A stretch of DNA of 64,000 bases from Aurantimonas sp. HBX-1 (GCF_021391535.1 NZ_CP090066.1:3485501-3549500), one strand, 5' to 3'; positions 1-8,808 are shown, numbered from the stretch's first letter. Numbers and translations are program-made. Notes: a model not told the origin generated them from the sequence alone.

Positions 1-30
1 GAAGCATCATTCTCAGTGATGGGAAAAACG

Positions 31-984
31 ATGACCGCGCCCCTCGATCTCGACCAGCTCCGCACCTTCGTCGCCATCGTCGACGCCGGCAGCTTCACCC
101 GCGCTGCCGACGACGTGTTCAAGACCCAGTCGGCCGTCTCGATGCAGATGCGGCGCCTCGAGGACCGGCTCGGCGTCAGCCTGTTCGAGCGGACCGGCCG
201 GACGATCCGCATCACCGACGATGGCTCGCGCCTGCTCGCCTACGCCAGGCGGATGATGGCGCTGAGCCAGGAGACGCTGTCGGCCTTCGACGAGGACGCC
301 ATGCAGGGCCATGTCCGGATCGGCCTGCCGGACGACTATGCCGAGCGCTTCCTGCCGGAAATCCTGGCGCGCTTCTCGCGCTCCAATCCGCTGGTCGAAC
401 TGCAGATCGCCTGCGAGCCGTCCTCCAACCTCACCGAACACGTGGAGAAGGGCCGGCTCGATGTCGCCCTCGTGTCGGACTGCTACCCGGGGGCGAAGCT
501 GGCCGAGATCGTGCGGCGCGAGCCGCTGCATTTCGTCGCCTCCGCCTCGCACGACACCCACAACGAACCGGTGCTGCCGCTGGCGCTCGGTCGGCCGGAC
601 TGCGTCTGGCGGACGCAGGGCTGCGCCGCGCTGGACCGGATCGGCCGCCGCTACAAGGTTCTGTTCACCTCCTGGTCGGCGCAGATCGTCACCTCGGCCG
701 TGCTCTCGGGCCTTGCCGTCAGCGTGCTGCCGGAATGCGCGCTGCGCCCCGGCATGCGGATCCTCGGCGAATACGACGACTTCCCGACGCTCATGGACAC
801 CGAGATCGGCGTCATCCGCTCGCGCAGCGCCGACGGACCGGTGGTCTCGGCGCTGGTCGAGCACATCCGCGAGAGCCTCGCCAATCTCGCGCCGCCGGAG
901 AGCCAGGCCCGGCCGTCGCATCTGCCCGATACCCGCACCGGGCGCCCGCAACGGGCCCGCGGCATGGTCTCGCTGGTCAAGTGA
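31..984 (+). CDS. LysR-family transcriptional regulator
   Basis: A 317-residue LysR-type regulator. The N-terminal winged helix-turn-helix (about residues 5-63) contains the typical LDQLRTFVAIVDAGSFTRAA and SVQ-like SAVSMQMRRLEDRLG stretches. The rest is a periplasmic-binding-protein-like effector domain that starts near GHVRIGLPDDY. ATG at 31 is preferred because GGGA lies just upstream; GTG at 16 and ATG at 19 are in frame and would add 4-5 residues, and the window edge prevents a full check. The C-terminus after about residue 290 is a basic, Pro-rich tail. The gene is followed by xseA 70 nt downstream on the same strand. The effector and targets cannot be read from the sequence. Confidence 0.88.
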   Translation: MTAPLDLDQLRTFVAIVDAGSFTRAADDVFKTQSAVSMQMRRLEDRLGVSLFERTGRTIRITDDGSRLLAYARRMMALSQETLSAFDEDAMQGHVRIGLPDDYAERFLPEILARFSRSNPLVELQIACEPSSNLTEHVEKGRLDVALVSDCYPGAKLAEIVRREPLHFVASASHDTHNEPVLPLALGRPDCVWRTQGCAALDRIGRRYKVLFTSWSAQIVTSAVLSGLAVSVLPECALRPGMRILGEYDDFPTLMDTEIGVIRSRSADGPVVSALVEHIRESLANLAPPESQARPSHLPDTRTGRPQRARGMVSLVK

Positions 985-1054
985 CTGGCCGGCGGCGCCC
1001 GATCAGCGGGCGCCGCGACCTTGACCCCGCCGCTGCGAACCGCACAGTGACGCC

Positions 1055-2650
1055 ATGAGCCTTTCCGTCGAATCCGCCACCTCCAACGTCGCCGAGTACA
1101 CCGTCTCGGAGATCTCCGGCGCGCTGAAGCGTACGGTGGAAGACGCCTTCGGGCATGTGCGGGTGCGCGGCGAGATCTCCGGCTATCGCGGCCCGCATTC
1201 TTCCGGCCACGCCTATTTCTGCCTGAAGGACGACAAGGCGCGCATCGACGCGGTCGTCTGGCGCACCGCCTTCGTCAAGCTGGGGTTCAAGCCGGAGGAA
1301 GGGCTGGAAGTCATCGCCACCGGCCGGCTGACCACCTTCCCCGGCTCCTCGAAATACCAGATCGTCATCGAGACGATCGAGCCGGCCGGCGCCGGCGCGC
1401 TGATGGCGCTGCTCGCCGAGCGCAAGCGCAGGCTGGAAGGCGAGGGCCTGTTCGCGCCCGAGCGCAAGCGGGCGCTGCCGTTCCTGCCGCGGGTCATCGG
1501 CGTCGTCACCTCGCCCACCGGCGCGGTCATCCGCGACATCCACCACCGCATCGCCGACCGGTTCCCCGTGCATATTCTGGTCTGGCCGGTGCGGGTGCAG
1601 GGCGAGACATCGGGCGCCGAGGTCTCCGAGGCGATCGCCGGCTTCAACGCCATCGAGGCGGGCGGCGCGATCCCGCGGCCGGACGTGATCATCGTGGCGC
1701 GCGGCGGCGGCAGCCTGGAGGATCTCTGGGGCTTCAACGACGAAGCGGTGGTGCGCGCGGCGGCTTCTTCCGCGATCCCGCTGATCTCCGCCGTCGGCCA
1801 CGAGACCGACTGGACGCTGATCGACCACGCCGCCGACCGGCGGGCGCCGACGCCGACCGGCGCCGCGGAGATGGCGGTGCCGGTGCGCGCCGACCTGCTC
1901 GCCAATCTCGCGAACCTTCACGCCCGCCACGCCGGGGCGATCTCGCGCCGGCTCGAGCAGGAGCGCAGGGCTGTCACCGCCACCGCCCGCGCGCTGCCGA
2001 CGCCCGACATGCTGCTGGCCCTGCCGCGGCGGCGCCTCGACGAGGCGACGACCTCGCTTGGCCAGTGCCTGCGCGTCGCGGTCGGCGACAAGCGCCGCGC
2101 CTATGGCGAGATCGCCTCGCGCCTGACGCCGTCGAGCCTCGAATCGCTGCTGCGCGAGAAGCGCGCCGACCTTCGCCATCACGAGAGCCACGCGGCGCAT
2201 GCGGTGCAGGCGCTGGTCGTCGCCCGGCGCCAGCGCTTCGACCGTGTCGCGGCGCATCTGCAGCCGCACATGATCCGCGCCCGGAGCGAAGCGGCCCGGC
2301 TGCGGCTCGACGCCTTCGGGGAACGGCTGGCGGTGGCGGCGGCCCGCAGCGCCGATGCCCGACGCCAGCGCCTCGCGGCGGCCTGGCGGGTCGCGACCAG
2401 CCTCGACCCGCGCCGCGTGCTGGAGCGCGGCTACGCCATCATCCGCGGGCCGGGCGACGTGCCGATCGTGCGCGCCGACAGCCTTGCGCCGGGAATGCAT
2501 TTCGAGGTGGAGTTTGCCGGGCGCGAGCGCCGCAGCGCGGTGGCGACGGGGGAGGGCGAAGCGATACCCGCTACGCCGGCGCCGCAGAGGCCCAAGCCCA
2601 GAGCGCCGCGCCGGTCACCCGACGCAGGCGGCCAGGGTGATCTGTTCTGA
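1055..2650 (+). CDS. xseA: Exodeoxyribonuclease VII large subunit
   Basis: A 531-residue XseA, the catalytic subunit of exonuclease VII, which degrades single-stranded DNA in both directions together with several copies of XseB. An N-terminal OB-fold (about residues 10-110, VRVRGEISGYRGPHSSGHAY) is followed by the catalytic domain with PTGAVIRDI, VIIVARGGGSLEDLWGFND and AVGHETDWTLID, then a long helical region rich in Arg and Ala, and a C-terminal YAIIRG segment. The length is normal for alphaproteobacteria, where the C-terminal tail is often extended. xseB is not in the window. The gene ends 42 nt before the tRNA-His 3' end, which reads toward it. Confidence 0.96.
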   Translation: MSLSVESATSNVAEYTVSEISGALKRTVEDAFGHVRVRGEISGYRGPHSSGHAYFCLKDDKARIDAVVWRTAFVKLGFKPEEGLEVIATGRLTTFPGSSKYQIVIETIEPAGAGALMALLAERKRRLEGEGLFAPERKRALPFLPRVIGVVTSPTGAVIRDIHHRIADRFPVHILVWPVRVQGETSGAEVSEAIAGFNAIEAGGAIPRPDVIIVARGGGSLEDLWGFNDEAVVRAAASSAIPLISAVGHETDWTLIDHAADRRAPTPTGAAEMAVPVRADLLANLANLHARHAGAISRRLEQERRAVTATARALPTPDMLLALPRRRLDEATTSLGQCLRVAVGDKRRAYGEIASRLTPSSLESLLREKRADLRHHESHAAHAVQALVVARRQRFDRVAAHLQPHMIRARSEAARLRLDAFGERLAVAAARSADARRQRLAAAWRVATSLDPRRVLERGYAIIRGPGDVPIVRADSLAPGMHFEVEFAGRERRSAVATGEGEAIPATPAPQRPKPRAPRRSPDAGGQGDLF

Positions 2651-2654
2651 GGCG

Positions 2655-2673
2655 CCCTCGGTCAGCCCGAGGG
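2655..2673. terminator. Hairpin between xseA and tRNA-His
   Basis: A perfect 7-bp stem (CCCTCGG / CCGAGGG, loop TCAGC) lies just after the xseA stop codon and just past the 3' end of the convergent tRNA-His. Neither strand shows a proper T-run after it, so it may be a weak bidirectional terminator or a processing or stability hairpin. Confidence 0.35.
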
Positions 2674-2692
2674 GCAGGAATACCAAAAGAAA

Positions 2693-2769
2693 TGGTACGG
2701 TTGGGTGGTCTCGAACCACCGACCTCCGGAGCCACAATCCGACGCTCTAACCAACTGAGCTACAACCGC
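2693..2769 (-). tRNA. tRNA-His (anticodon GTG)
   Basis: The complement strand folds into a complete cloverleaf with encoded CCA. The D-arm is GTAGCTCAGTTGGTTAGAGC, the anticodon loop TTGTGGC has GTG at positions 34-36, and the T-arm is GGTGG-TTCGAAA-CCACC. The acceptor starts GCGGTTG and ends CAACCGT-A-CCA, so position 1:72 is a G-U pair, position 73 is A, and the base before the mature 5' end is T rather than G. This departs from the usual bacterial tRNA-His (G-1:C73) and matches the alphaproteobacterial form, which is read by a divergent HisRS. Confidence 0.97.
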
Positions 2770-2939
2770 ACGGCGGACTGTCGTCCGCGAACCGACGAGA
2801 TAAAATCTTTCGGCGCCGCACGCAAGCCCATCCGGGCCGTGTCGGCAGGATAGCGCGCCCGCCGGGCCGGTGCGACATGGCCTTAGGCGGCACCGCCGCG
2901 GCCCGAACGGCGTTGAGCCATGGGCTTGCGGGCGGCGAT

Positions 2940-2960
2940 CCGCCGCCCCAAGGGCGGCGG
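2940..2960 (-). terminator. Strong hairpin downstream of the phasin gene
   Basis: A 9-bp perfect GC stem (CCGCCGCCC / GGGCGGCGG, loop CAA) lies 57 nt beyond the stop codon of the minus-strand phasin gene. It is in the right place for a terminator of that gene, but no T-run follows. The rest of 2770-3016 is GC-rich non-coding DNA in which I see no gene. Confidence 0.4.
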
Positions 2961-3016
2961 GTTATCTGCCCGAGGGCGGAGGCCCCTGTCGGGCCCATCC
3001 GCCGTCGGGCGGGGTA

Positions 3017-3484
3017 TCAGCTGGTCTTGCTGGCCTTCTGGAAGGCGTCGCGGCCCGGCTTGATCATGTCCTGCGCCACCGACTGGGTGAGCTTCTGCAT
3101 GTCCTTGGCCTGGTCCGTCACCATCTCGACCTGCTTGCGCACATAGGCGGTCTGCATCTCGATGATCTCGGAAAACGACTTCGCCGACATCATCTTGTCG
3201 AGGTGCTGGAAGCCCATCTCGGCGTTGCTGCGCATCGCGTCGATCGCCTTCTTGGACAGCTGCAGCGAGCCCTGATGGACGTTCTCCATCGTCGACTCCA
3301 GCGCCTTGGTCGCCTCGTCGGCGGCAGCCTTCATGCGGCCATAGGCTTCCTTCGACTGCTCCATCGACTTCTGCGTCATGGCGCGGAAGGTCTCCGACAT
3401 CTGCGCCGGGTCCATCCCGGCCATCATCGCCTGCGGGTTCGGCATGGCGAAGGGGTCGTTCGCGGTATTCTTCTGGTCTGCCAT
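3017..3484 (-). CDS. Phasin family protein (PHB granule-associated)
   Basis: A 155-residue, helix-rich amphipathic protein with no signal peptide and almost no Pro after residue 25. The core (about 30-140) has the phasin pattern of alternating Ala, Lys, Glu and Met: EAYGRMKAAADEATKALEST, then FSEIIEMQTAYVRKQVEMV. Phasins coat polyhydroxybutyrate granules and control their size and number. The start is well supported by AGGAGA seven bases upstream. The gene is monocistronic and divergent from the PdhS-like kinase. Its upstream region carries TGC/GCA repeats of the kind bound by the PHB regulator PhaR. Confidence 0.88.
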   Translation of the reverse strand: MADQKNTANDPFAMPNPQAMMAGMDPAQMSETFRAMTQKSMEQSKEAYGRMKAAADEATKALESTMENVHQGSLQLSKKAIDAMRSNAEMGFQHLDKMMSAKSFSEIIEMQTAYVRKQVEMVTDQAKDMQKLTQSVAQDMIKPGRDAFQKASKTS

Positions 3485-3544
3485 CGACTGTCTCCTCTCG
3501 GTCTCGTGCCGCGGCCCATCCTATGGCGCGACTGCCTATTTCAA

Positions 3545-3569
3545 TAGCAGCAATTATTGTGCAGTGCAA
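3545..3569 (-). promoter_or_regulatory. Candidate PhaR-type TGC-repeat operator upstream of the phasin gene
   Basis: About 60-85 nt upstream of the phasin start lie TAGCAGCAAT and TTGTGCAGTGCAA, which read on the gene strand as TTGCACTGCACAA and TTGCTGC. PhaR of alphaproteobacteria binds TGC-rich, partly palindromic sites before phasin genes. The match is by eye only. Confidence 0.35.
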
Positions 3570-3749
3570 CATAACGAACGTCGGACGACGCTCGGGCGTT
3601 AACCCTTTGGACCGACGGATCGGCGGAAAAGCCGAAGATTCTGGATTCAGCGGCCGGCCGCTATTATGAATCGACTGTTAACATCGGCCCCGAAGAGGTG
3701 CGGAATGCGCTGACGCGCAATTTCGACGGCAAGGTTGGAAGCGTTGCTC

Positions 3750-6700
3750 ATGGCGACATCGACGGTGCCCCTCGCACTCGCGATCATGGCACACAGGCAG
3801 ACGCGCCAGGCAAACGCCTCGGGCGCCGGCATCGCCGTGTTCACGCCGGACCTGTCCGAGTTGCTGTGGACCAATAGCCTCGGCGCCGCCTTCCTGCAGG
3901 TCGATGCCCCGGGCCCCCGGTTGGCGAGCGCGCCGCCCCCCGCCTCCGCCGCGGTGCGGCAGCTGCGCGCCTCGGCGCGGATGTTCGCGGCGGGTGCCAC
4001 GACGGCGAGACTGCGCAGCCCGGGCGGCGCGCTGCTCGACGCCAGCCTGGCCCGCATCGATCTCGATCCGCACGGCGCCTTCGCTCTGGTCATCGTCCCT
4101 GCCCTCGCCGCGGAGGCAGAGACGCCGGCCGCGACCGCGCGTCGCCTGCTGGCCGAAGCCGGCATGCCGCTCGCCGAAATCCGCCTGCGGGACGGCACAC
4201 GCTTTGCCGGCGAGGACTCGCCGCAGGTGGCCATCGACGACGCCACGATCGCCGCGTTCCTCGCCAGCGACGAGACCGTCCGGGTGGATGAAGGCGGGTC
4301 GCTCGTGCTGGCCCGGCTGACCGACAACCATGTCCTCCTCCACGAAGCGGAAAGGCCCCCGGCATCCGTTGCGCCCGAAGCCGACGAATCCGCGAGCCCT
4401 GCCGACATGCCCGACGCCGCCACCCCCGTGTCCGAACCCGCCGGCCCGGATCGGCGCAAGACCGGGATGAGCGCGCTGCTGACCCGCTGGTATGCCCGCC
4501 ACCCGGCGAGCGAATCGCCCGTCGAGGCGGCAAACCAGTCGGCGCCGCAGGCAGCGGCGGACGCCACCGACGGGACGGCCGCGCCGGCCATCGATGCCGA
4601 TCCGGAGAAGCCGGAGGCCGTCGCGATGCCCGACATGGCCCCGGGGCAAGACGACGCGGCAACCGCATCCGATGACCAGCCGACGACCGGCGCCTGGGAG
4701 CCCCCCTCGCCGACCAGGCTGCGCCCGCTGCGTTCGGCCTGGGGGCCGGCGGTGACGCTCGCGACACCCGACGAACCCTCCGCAACGGACGTCCCCGAGC
4801 CGGATGACGCATTGCCGACGGCGAGCGTCGCTGCGGACGCCGCCCCCGAATCCTCGGCCGATGGAGAGCCCGGGCCGGGCGAAGCTGCGTTCGCGGATGA
4901 AGCTGTCGCGGCCGAACCGGATCGGGAGACGGAGACCGACGGCGACGAGCAACCCGTTGCCGCCGACGCCGGCGATCTCGAACCCGCGCTTCCGGAAGCC
5001 GCCGCCGAAGAAGAAGCCGACGAGGCGGACGCGCCGGAGCCGCGCAGCCAGGGGCCGAGCGCCCCCTTCGAGCCGCGCTTCGACATCGCCGCCGTGCGCT
5101 TCGTCTGGCGCATCGACAGCGACGGGCGCTTCCGGTCGCTGTCGCCGGAATTCGCCGCCGCCGTCGGGCCGCATTCGGCCGACGTCATCGATCGCAGCTT
5201 TGCCGATGTCGCCCGTGCCTACGGTCTCGACCCGGACGGCGAAGTGGGACAGTTGCTGGAGCGCCGCGACACCTGGTCCGGCAGGGTGATCCACTGGCCG
5301 GTGGAGAGCTCGGACCGCAAGGCGCCGGTCGATCTCGCCGCCCTGCCGGTCTATGCTCGCGACCGCAGCTTCGACGGCTTCCGCGGCTTCGGAGTGGTCC
5401 GGCTCGCCGAATCCGTGGCGGATCCCGAACGGCTCGGCCTCGCCCTTGCCGGCGTCACGCCCCCCGACGAAGCTGCTGAGGCCGACCGGCCGGAACCCGC
5501 GGGCGATATGGCGGTGCCGCTACAGGACGGTTCGGTGTCCTTCGGCCGCCGCCCGGCAGCGGAACGGCGCCGGGAGGGCGAGACCGTCCCGAAGGTGATC
5601 CGGCTGGAGGAGCGTCGGCGCCCCCGCGACGGCGCGCTGAGCCAGTCCGAGGAGGAGGCGTTCCGACGCATCGGCCAGACGCTCTCCGACGAGGAGACGC
5701 CGCACGGGCTCGAACAGGCGGTGCGGCTGGCCGCCCAGCGGATCGAGGCGTTCGAGGACGAGGATGCCGAGGCGCAGACTCCGGCCGAGGCGCCCGCTCG
5801 CGACGAGGCGACCGCAGAGAGCTCTGCGGACGAGCCCGAAGCCGGTGGCACGCCCGAGGCCGAACGTGCGCCCGAAACGGCGCCCGCTGCGTCGGCTTCG
5901 GACGAGGGGCTGGTGCAGGCGCTGGCCACGGTCTACGCGCATCTGCCGCTGCCGGTCCTGGTGCAGGTCCGCGAGACGCTCGCCTACGGCAACCGCGAGT
6001 TCCTCGATCTGACCGGCTATGCCGATGTCGAGGCGCTCGAGGCGGAAGGCGGGCTGGCGCATCTCTTCGCCGACCGCGACGACCAGAGCGCGGTGGCCGG
6101 AGAGCTGACGATCCGCCGCGCCACCGGCGAGACGATCGCGGTGCGCACCCACATGCAGCGGACGACGATCGCCGGCCGCTCCTGCCTGGTCATGTCGTTC
6201 TTCGCCTCGCCCGGCGCCAGCGTGGCGGCCATGCGCGGCGACGCCGTGCGCGAGGCGTCCACCGGCGACGACGCGGAGGTCAAGCGCCTTCGCCACGAGG
6301 TCGAGGAGCTGAGCACCGTGCTCGACACGGCGACCGACGGGGTGGTTTTCATCGACTCGGCCGGCAACATCCGGTCGATGAACGGCTCCGCGCACGCGCT
6401 CTTCGGCATCGGGGAAGACGACAGCGCCGGCCGGCCCTTCGTGACGCTGTTCGCGCACGAGAGCCAGAAGGCGACGATGGAATATCTCGAGAGCCTGCGC
6501 GAGGGCGGCGCCTCGGCGATTGTCAACGAAGGCCGGGAAGTCATCGGACGCGTCGCGCAGGGCGGCTTCATCCCATTGTCGATCACCCTCGGGCCGCTGC
6601 CCGACGACCGCGGCTGGTGCGCGGTGATCCGCGACATCGCCCACTGGAAGCGGGTGGAGGAGGAGCTGACCAGCGCCCGCCGGCAGGCGGAGGCGGCGAG

Positions 6701-7406
6701 CGTCCAGAAGAGCCAGTTCCTCACCAATGTCAGCCACGAACTCCGCACGCCGCTGAACGCCATCATCGGCTTCGCCGACGTGATGGCGACCGAGTGCTTC
6801 GGCCCGATCGGCAACGACCGCTATCTGGAATATCTCGAGGACATCAAGCGCTCCGGCCACCACGTGCTCGACCTCGTCAACGACCTCCTCGACATCTCCA
6901 AGATCGAGGCGGGCAAGCTGGACCTGTCGTTCGAGGCGGTGTCGCTGAACGCGGTGATGGCCGAGGTCGTGGCCCTGATGCAGCCGCAGGCCAATCGCGA
7001 GCGGGTGCTGGTGCGCTCCAACCTGCCCTCCTCGGTGCCGCCGGTGGTGGCGGACCACCGGTCGATCCGCCAGATCGCGATGAACCTCGTCTCCAACGCC
7101 ATCAGGTTCACCCCGCCGGGCGGGCAGATCATCGTCTCGACCAGCTACGTGGCCGAAGGCGACGTGGCGCTGCGGTTCCGCGACAGCGGCATCGGCATGA
7201 CCGAACACGAAATCGAGATCGCGATGCTGCCCTTCCAGCAGGTGAACCCGACGTCGCGGCGGCGGGGCGAAGGCACCGGGCTCGGCCTGCCGCTGACCAA
7301 GGCGATGGCCGAGGCGAACCGAGCGAATTTCAGCATCTCCTCCACCCCCGGCGAAGGCACGCTGGTGGAAATTCTGTTTCCGCGCCAAAGGGTTCTTGCC
7401 AGCTGA
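3750..7406 (+). CDS. pdhS: PdhS-like PAS-containing sensor histidine kinase (PleC/DivJ family)
   Basis: A 1218-residue cytoplasmic histidine kinase. Residues 1-205 form a conserved-looking N-terminal region. Residues about 205-440 are an Ala/Pro/Glu/Asp-rich, probably disordered linker. PAS-like domains follow at about 443-550, 718-825 and 850-965. HisKA has the phosphoacceptor H996 in TNVSHELRTPLNAIIGF, and HATPase_c (about 1095-1210) has MNLVSNAIRF, FRDSGIGM and GEGTGLGLPL. The FGPIGNDRYLEYL insert after the H-box and the AEANRANFSI...GTLVEILFP end are hallmarks of the PdhS/PleC/DivJ group, which acts on DivK to control polarity and the cell cycle. ATG 3750 has GGAAG eight bases upstream; TTG 3735 is an alternative. 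There is no receiver domain and no membrane segment. It is longer than the roughly 1035-residue Brucella PdhS, mainly in the linker. Confidence 0.85.
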   Translation: MATSTVPLALAIMAHRQTRQANASGAGIAVFTPDLSELLWTNSLGAAFLQVDAPGPRLASAPPPASAAVRQLRASARMFAAGATTARLRSPGGALLDASLARIDLDPHGAFALVIVPALAAEAETPAATARRLLAEAGMPLAEIRLRDGTRFAGEDSPQVAIDDATIAAFLASDETVRVDEGGSLVLARLTDNHVLLHEAERPPASVAPEADESASPADMPDAATPVSEPAGPDRRKTGMSALLTRWYARHPASESPVEAANQSAPQAAADATDGTAAPAIDADPEKPEAVAMPDMAPGQDDAATASDDQPTTGAWEPPSPTRLRPLRSAWGPAVTLATPDEPSATDVPEPDDALPTASVAADAAPESSADGEPGPGEAAFADEAVAAEPDRETETDGDEQPVAADAGDLEPALPEAAAEEEADEADAPEPRSQGPSAPFEPRFDIAAVRFVWRIDSDGRFRSLSPEFAAAVGPHSADVIDRSFADVARAYGLDPDGEVGQLLERRDTWSGRVIHWPVESSDRKAPVDLAALPVYARDRSFDGFRGFGVVRLAESVADPERLGLALAGVTPPDEAAEADRPEPAGDMAVPLQDGSVSFGRRPAAERRREGETVPKVIRLEERRRPRDGALSQSEEEAFRRIGQTLSDEETPHGLEQAVRLAAQRIEAFEDEDAEAQTPAEAPARDEATAESSADEPEAGGTPEAERAPETAPAASASDEGLVQALATVYAHLPLPVLVQVRETLAYGNREFLDLTGYADVEALEAEGGLAHLFADRDDQSAVAGELTIRRATGETIAVRTHMQRTTIAGRSCLVMSFFASPGASVAAMRGDAVREASTGDDAEVKRLRHEVEELSTVLDTATDGVVFIDSAGNIRSMNGSAHALFGIGEDDSAGRPFVTLFAHESQKATMEYLESLREGGASAIVNEGREVIGRVAQGGFIPLSITLGPLPDDRGWCAVIRDIAHWKRVEEELTSARRQAEAASVQKSQFLTNVSHELRTPLNAIIGFADVMATECFGPIGNDRYLEYLEDIKRSGHHVLDLVNDLLDISKIEAGKLDLSFEAVSLNAVMAEVVALMQPQANRERVLVRSNLPSSVPPVVADHRSIRQIAMNLVSNAIRFTPPGGQIIVSTSYVAEGDVALRFRDSGIGMTEHEIEIAMLPFQQVNPTSRRRGEGTGLGLPLTKAMAEANRANFSISSTPGEGTLVEILFPRQRVLAS

Positions 7407-7436
7407 CCGGTAGAAATCCTGACCCCGGCGATCTAG

Positions 7437-7469
7437 TTTAGAACCATTCAACTTTAGAACGCCTCCAAT
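7437..7469 (+). promoter_or_regulatory. Tandem Irr-like (ICE) half-boxes upstream of the iron transporter
   Basis: TTTAGAAC occurs twice in direct orientation, at 7437-7444 and 7453-7460, 16 nt apart. Each copy is followed, after three bases, by a degenerate right arm (TTCAACT and CTCCAAT). The iron control element bound by Irr in rhizobia is TTTAGAA-N3-TTCTAAA, so each copy has a perfect left arm and about 4 of 7 bases in the right arm. The site lies about 200 nt before an iron(III) binding-protein gene, which is where iron control is expected. The rest of 7407-7665 shows no other clear signal. Confidence 0.5.
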
Positions 7470-7665
7470 CCATTGATATTGTTAGGCATTTCGCCGCAGC
7501 TCGCTTGCCTTTGCGGCATGGCTCGGGCATAAAACGCCGGTCGGCGACAATCGCACAGCCGTCATCGCCGCGGAATTCCCGTCCGAAACCGGACCGGTCG
7601 AGCATCCGCCGAAACCCGCCATCCGCTGCGAAGGCATGCCGTCGCAGCCAGAGGGAGAGCTTTTC

Positions 7666-8718
7666 ATGCATTTCAGACTGAGCGCACGTTCGACACGCTG
7701 GCTGGCCGCATCGGCCGTGATCGCGGCAACCGGCTTCGCGGCCGCCGCGCAGGCCGAGGACGTCAACATTTACACGTCCCGCCAGCCGGACCTGATCCAG
7801 CCGGTCCTCGACGCCTTCACCAAGGAGACCGGGCTGACCACGGCGACGATCTTCATCGACAAGGGCCTCGAGGAGCGCATCGCGGCCGAGGGCGCCAACT
7901 CGCCCGCCGACCTGATCATGACCGTCGACATCGGCCGCCTCGACGCCGCCAAGCAGGCCGGCGTCGTGCAGCCCGTCGAGAGCGAGACGCTCGAGGCGAA
8001 CATTCCCGCCGTGTTCCGCGACACCGAGAACGAATGGTTCGGCCTGACCGCCCGCGGGCGCGTCGTCTACGCCTCCAAGGAACGCGTCGGCGACGAGCCG
8101 ATCACCTACGAGGAGCTCGCCGATCCGAAGTGGCAGGGCCGCCTGTGCACCCGTTCCGGCCAGCATCAGTACAACATCGCGCTTATCGCCGCGTACATCG
8201 CCCATCACGGCGAGGAAGCGGCGCGCACCTGGGTCGCCGGTCTGCGCGACAACCTCGCCCGGCGCCCCGAGGGCGGCGACCGCGACCAGGCCAAGGCGAT
8301 CTTCGCCGGCGAGTGCGACATCGCGATCGGCAACACCTATTACGTCGGCCTGATGATGCACAACGAGAAGGAGCCCGAGCAGAAGGAGTGGGCCGACGCC
8401 ATCAAGGTCGTCATGCCGACCTTCGAGAACGGCCGCACCCACGTCAACATCTCGGGCGTGGCGCTCGCCAAGAACGCGCCGAACCGGGAGAACGCGGTGA
8501 AACTCATGGAGTTTCTCTCGGGCGCCGAAGCGCAGCGCATCTACGCGGAACTGAACTACGAGTACCCGCTGGAGCCGGGTATCGCGACGTCGGAAGTCGT
8601 GACCTCCTTCGGCGAGCTGAAGATCGACGACCTGCCGCTGGCCGAGATCGCCAAGTACCGGACCAAGGCTTCCGAGATCGTCGACGAGGTCGCCTACGAC
8701 AACGGCCCGCAGAGCTGA
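7666..8718 (+). CDS. fbpA: Iron(III) ABC transporter, periplasmic substrate-binding protein (FbpA/FutA type)
   Basis: A 350-residue periplasmic ferric-iron-binding protein. A Sec signal peptide ends near residue 30 (FAAAAQA-EDVNIYTSRQ). The mature part is a type II binding-protein fold with DLIMTVDIGRL, ADPKWQGRLCTR and GNTYYVGLMMHNE; the adjacent tyrosines of the last motif are the conserved Fe(III) ligands of the FbpA family. GAGGGAG lies about eight bases before ATG 7666. fbpB follows after a 142-nt gap containing a hairpin, and a tandem Irr-like element lies upstream. It delivers free Fe(III) to the permease. No ATPase gene is adjacent. Confidence 0.93.
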   Translation: MHFRLSARSTRWLAASAVIAATGFAAAAQAEDVNIYTSRQPDLIQPVLDAFTKETGLTTATIFIDKGLEERIAAEGANSPADLIMTVDIGRLDAAKQAGVVQPVESETLEANIPAVFRDTENEWFGLTARGRVVYASKERVGDEPITYEELADPKWQGRLCTRSGQHQYNIALIAAYIAHHGEEAARTWVAGLRDNLARRPEGGDRDQAKAIFAGECDIAIGNTYYVGLMMHNEKEPEQKEWADAIKVVMPTFENGRTHVNISGVALAKNAPNRENAVKLMEFLSGAEAQRIYAELNYEYPLEPGIATSEVVTSFGELKIDDLPLAEIAKYRTKASEIVDEVAYDNGPQS

Positions 8719-8786
8719 TCGGGGCCTTGCCGTCGACCATCACCTTAGCCCGGGCGAGCATCGTCCCGGGCGCTTCTCCGGCTGAC

Positions 8787-8808
8787 GCGGCGGCGAGTGC
8801 GCCGCCGC
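8787..8808 (+). terminator. Intercistronic hairpin between fbpA and fbpB
   Basis: An 8-bp stem (GCGGCGGC / GCCGCCGC, loop GAGTGC) sits in the 142-nt fbpA-fbpB gap. It lacks a T-run. It could stabilise fbpA mRNA or lower permease expression relative to the binding protein, a common arrangement in binding-protein operons. Confidence 0.4.

Noticed and set aside
2355..2750. Open frame ending GWSRTTDLRSHNPTL
   Set aside because: Its end is a reading of the tRNA-His gene; such frames are a known false annotation.
3598..3682. Two GTTAAC sequences (3598-3603 and 3677-3682) as possible CtrA sites before the PdhS-like gene
   Set aside because: Neither has the second half-site at the spacing of TTAA-N7-TTAA, so support is too weak.
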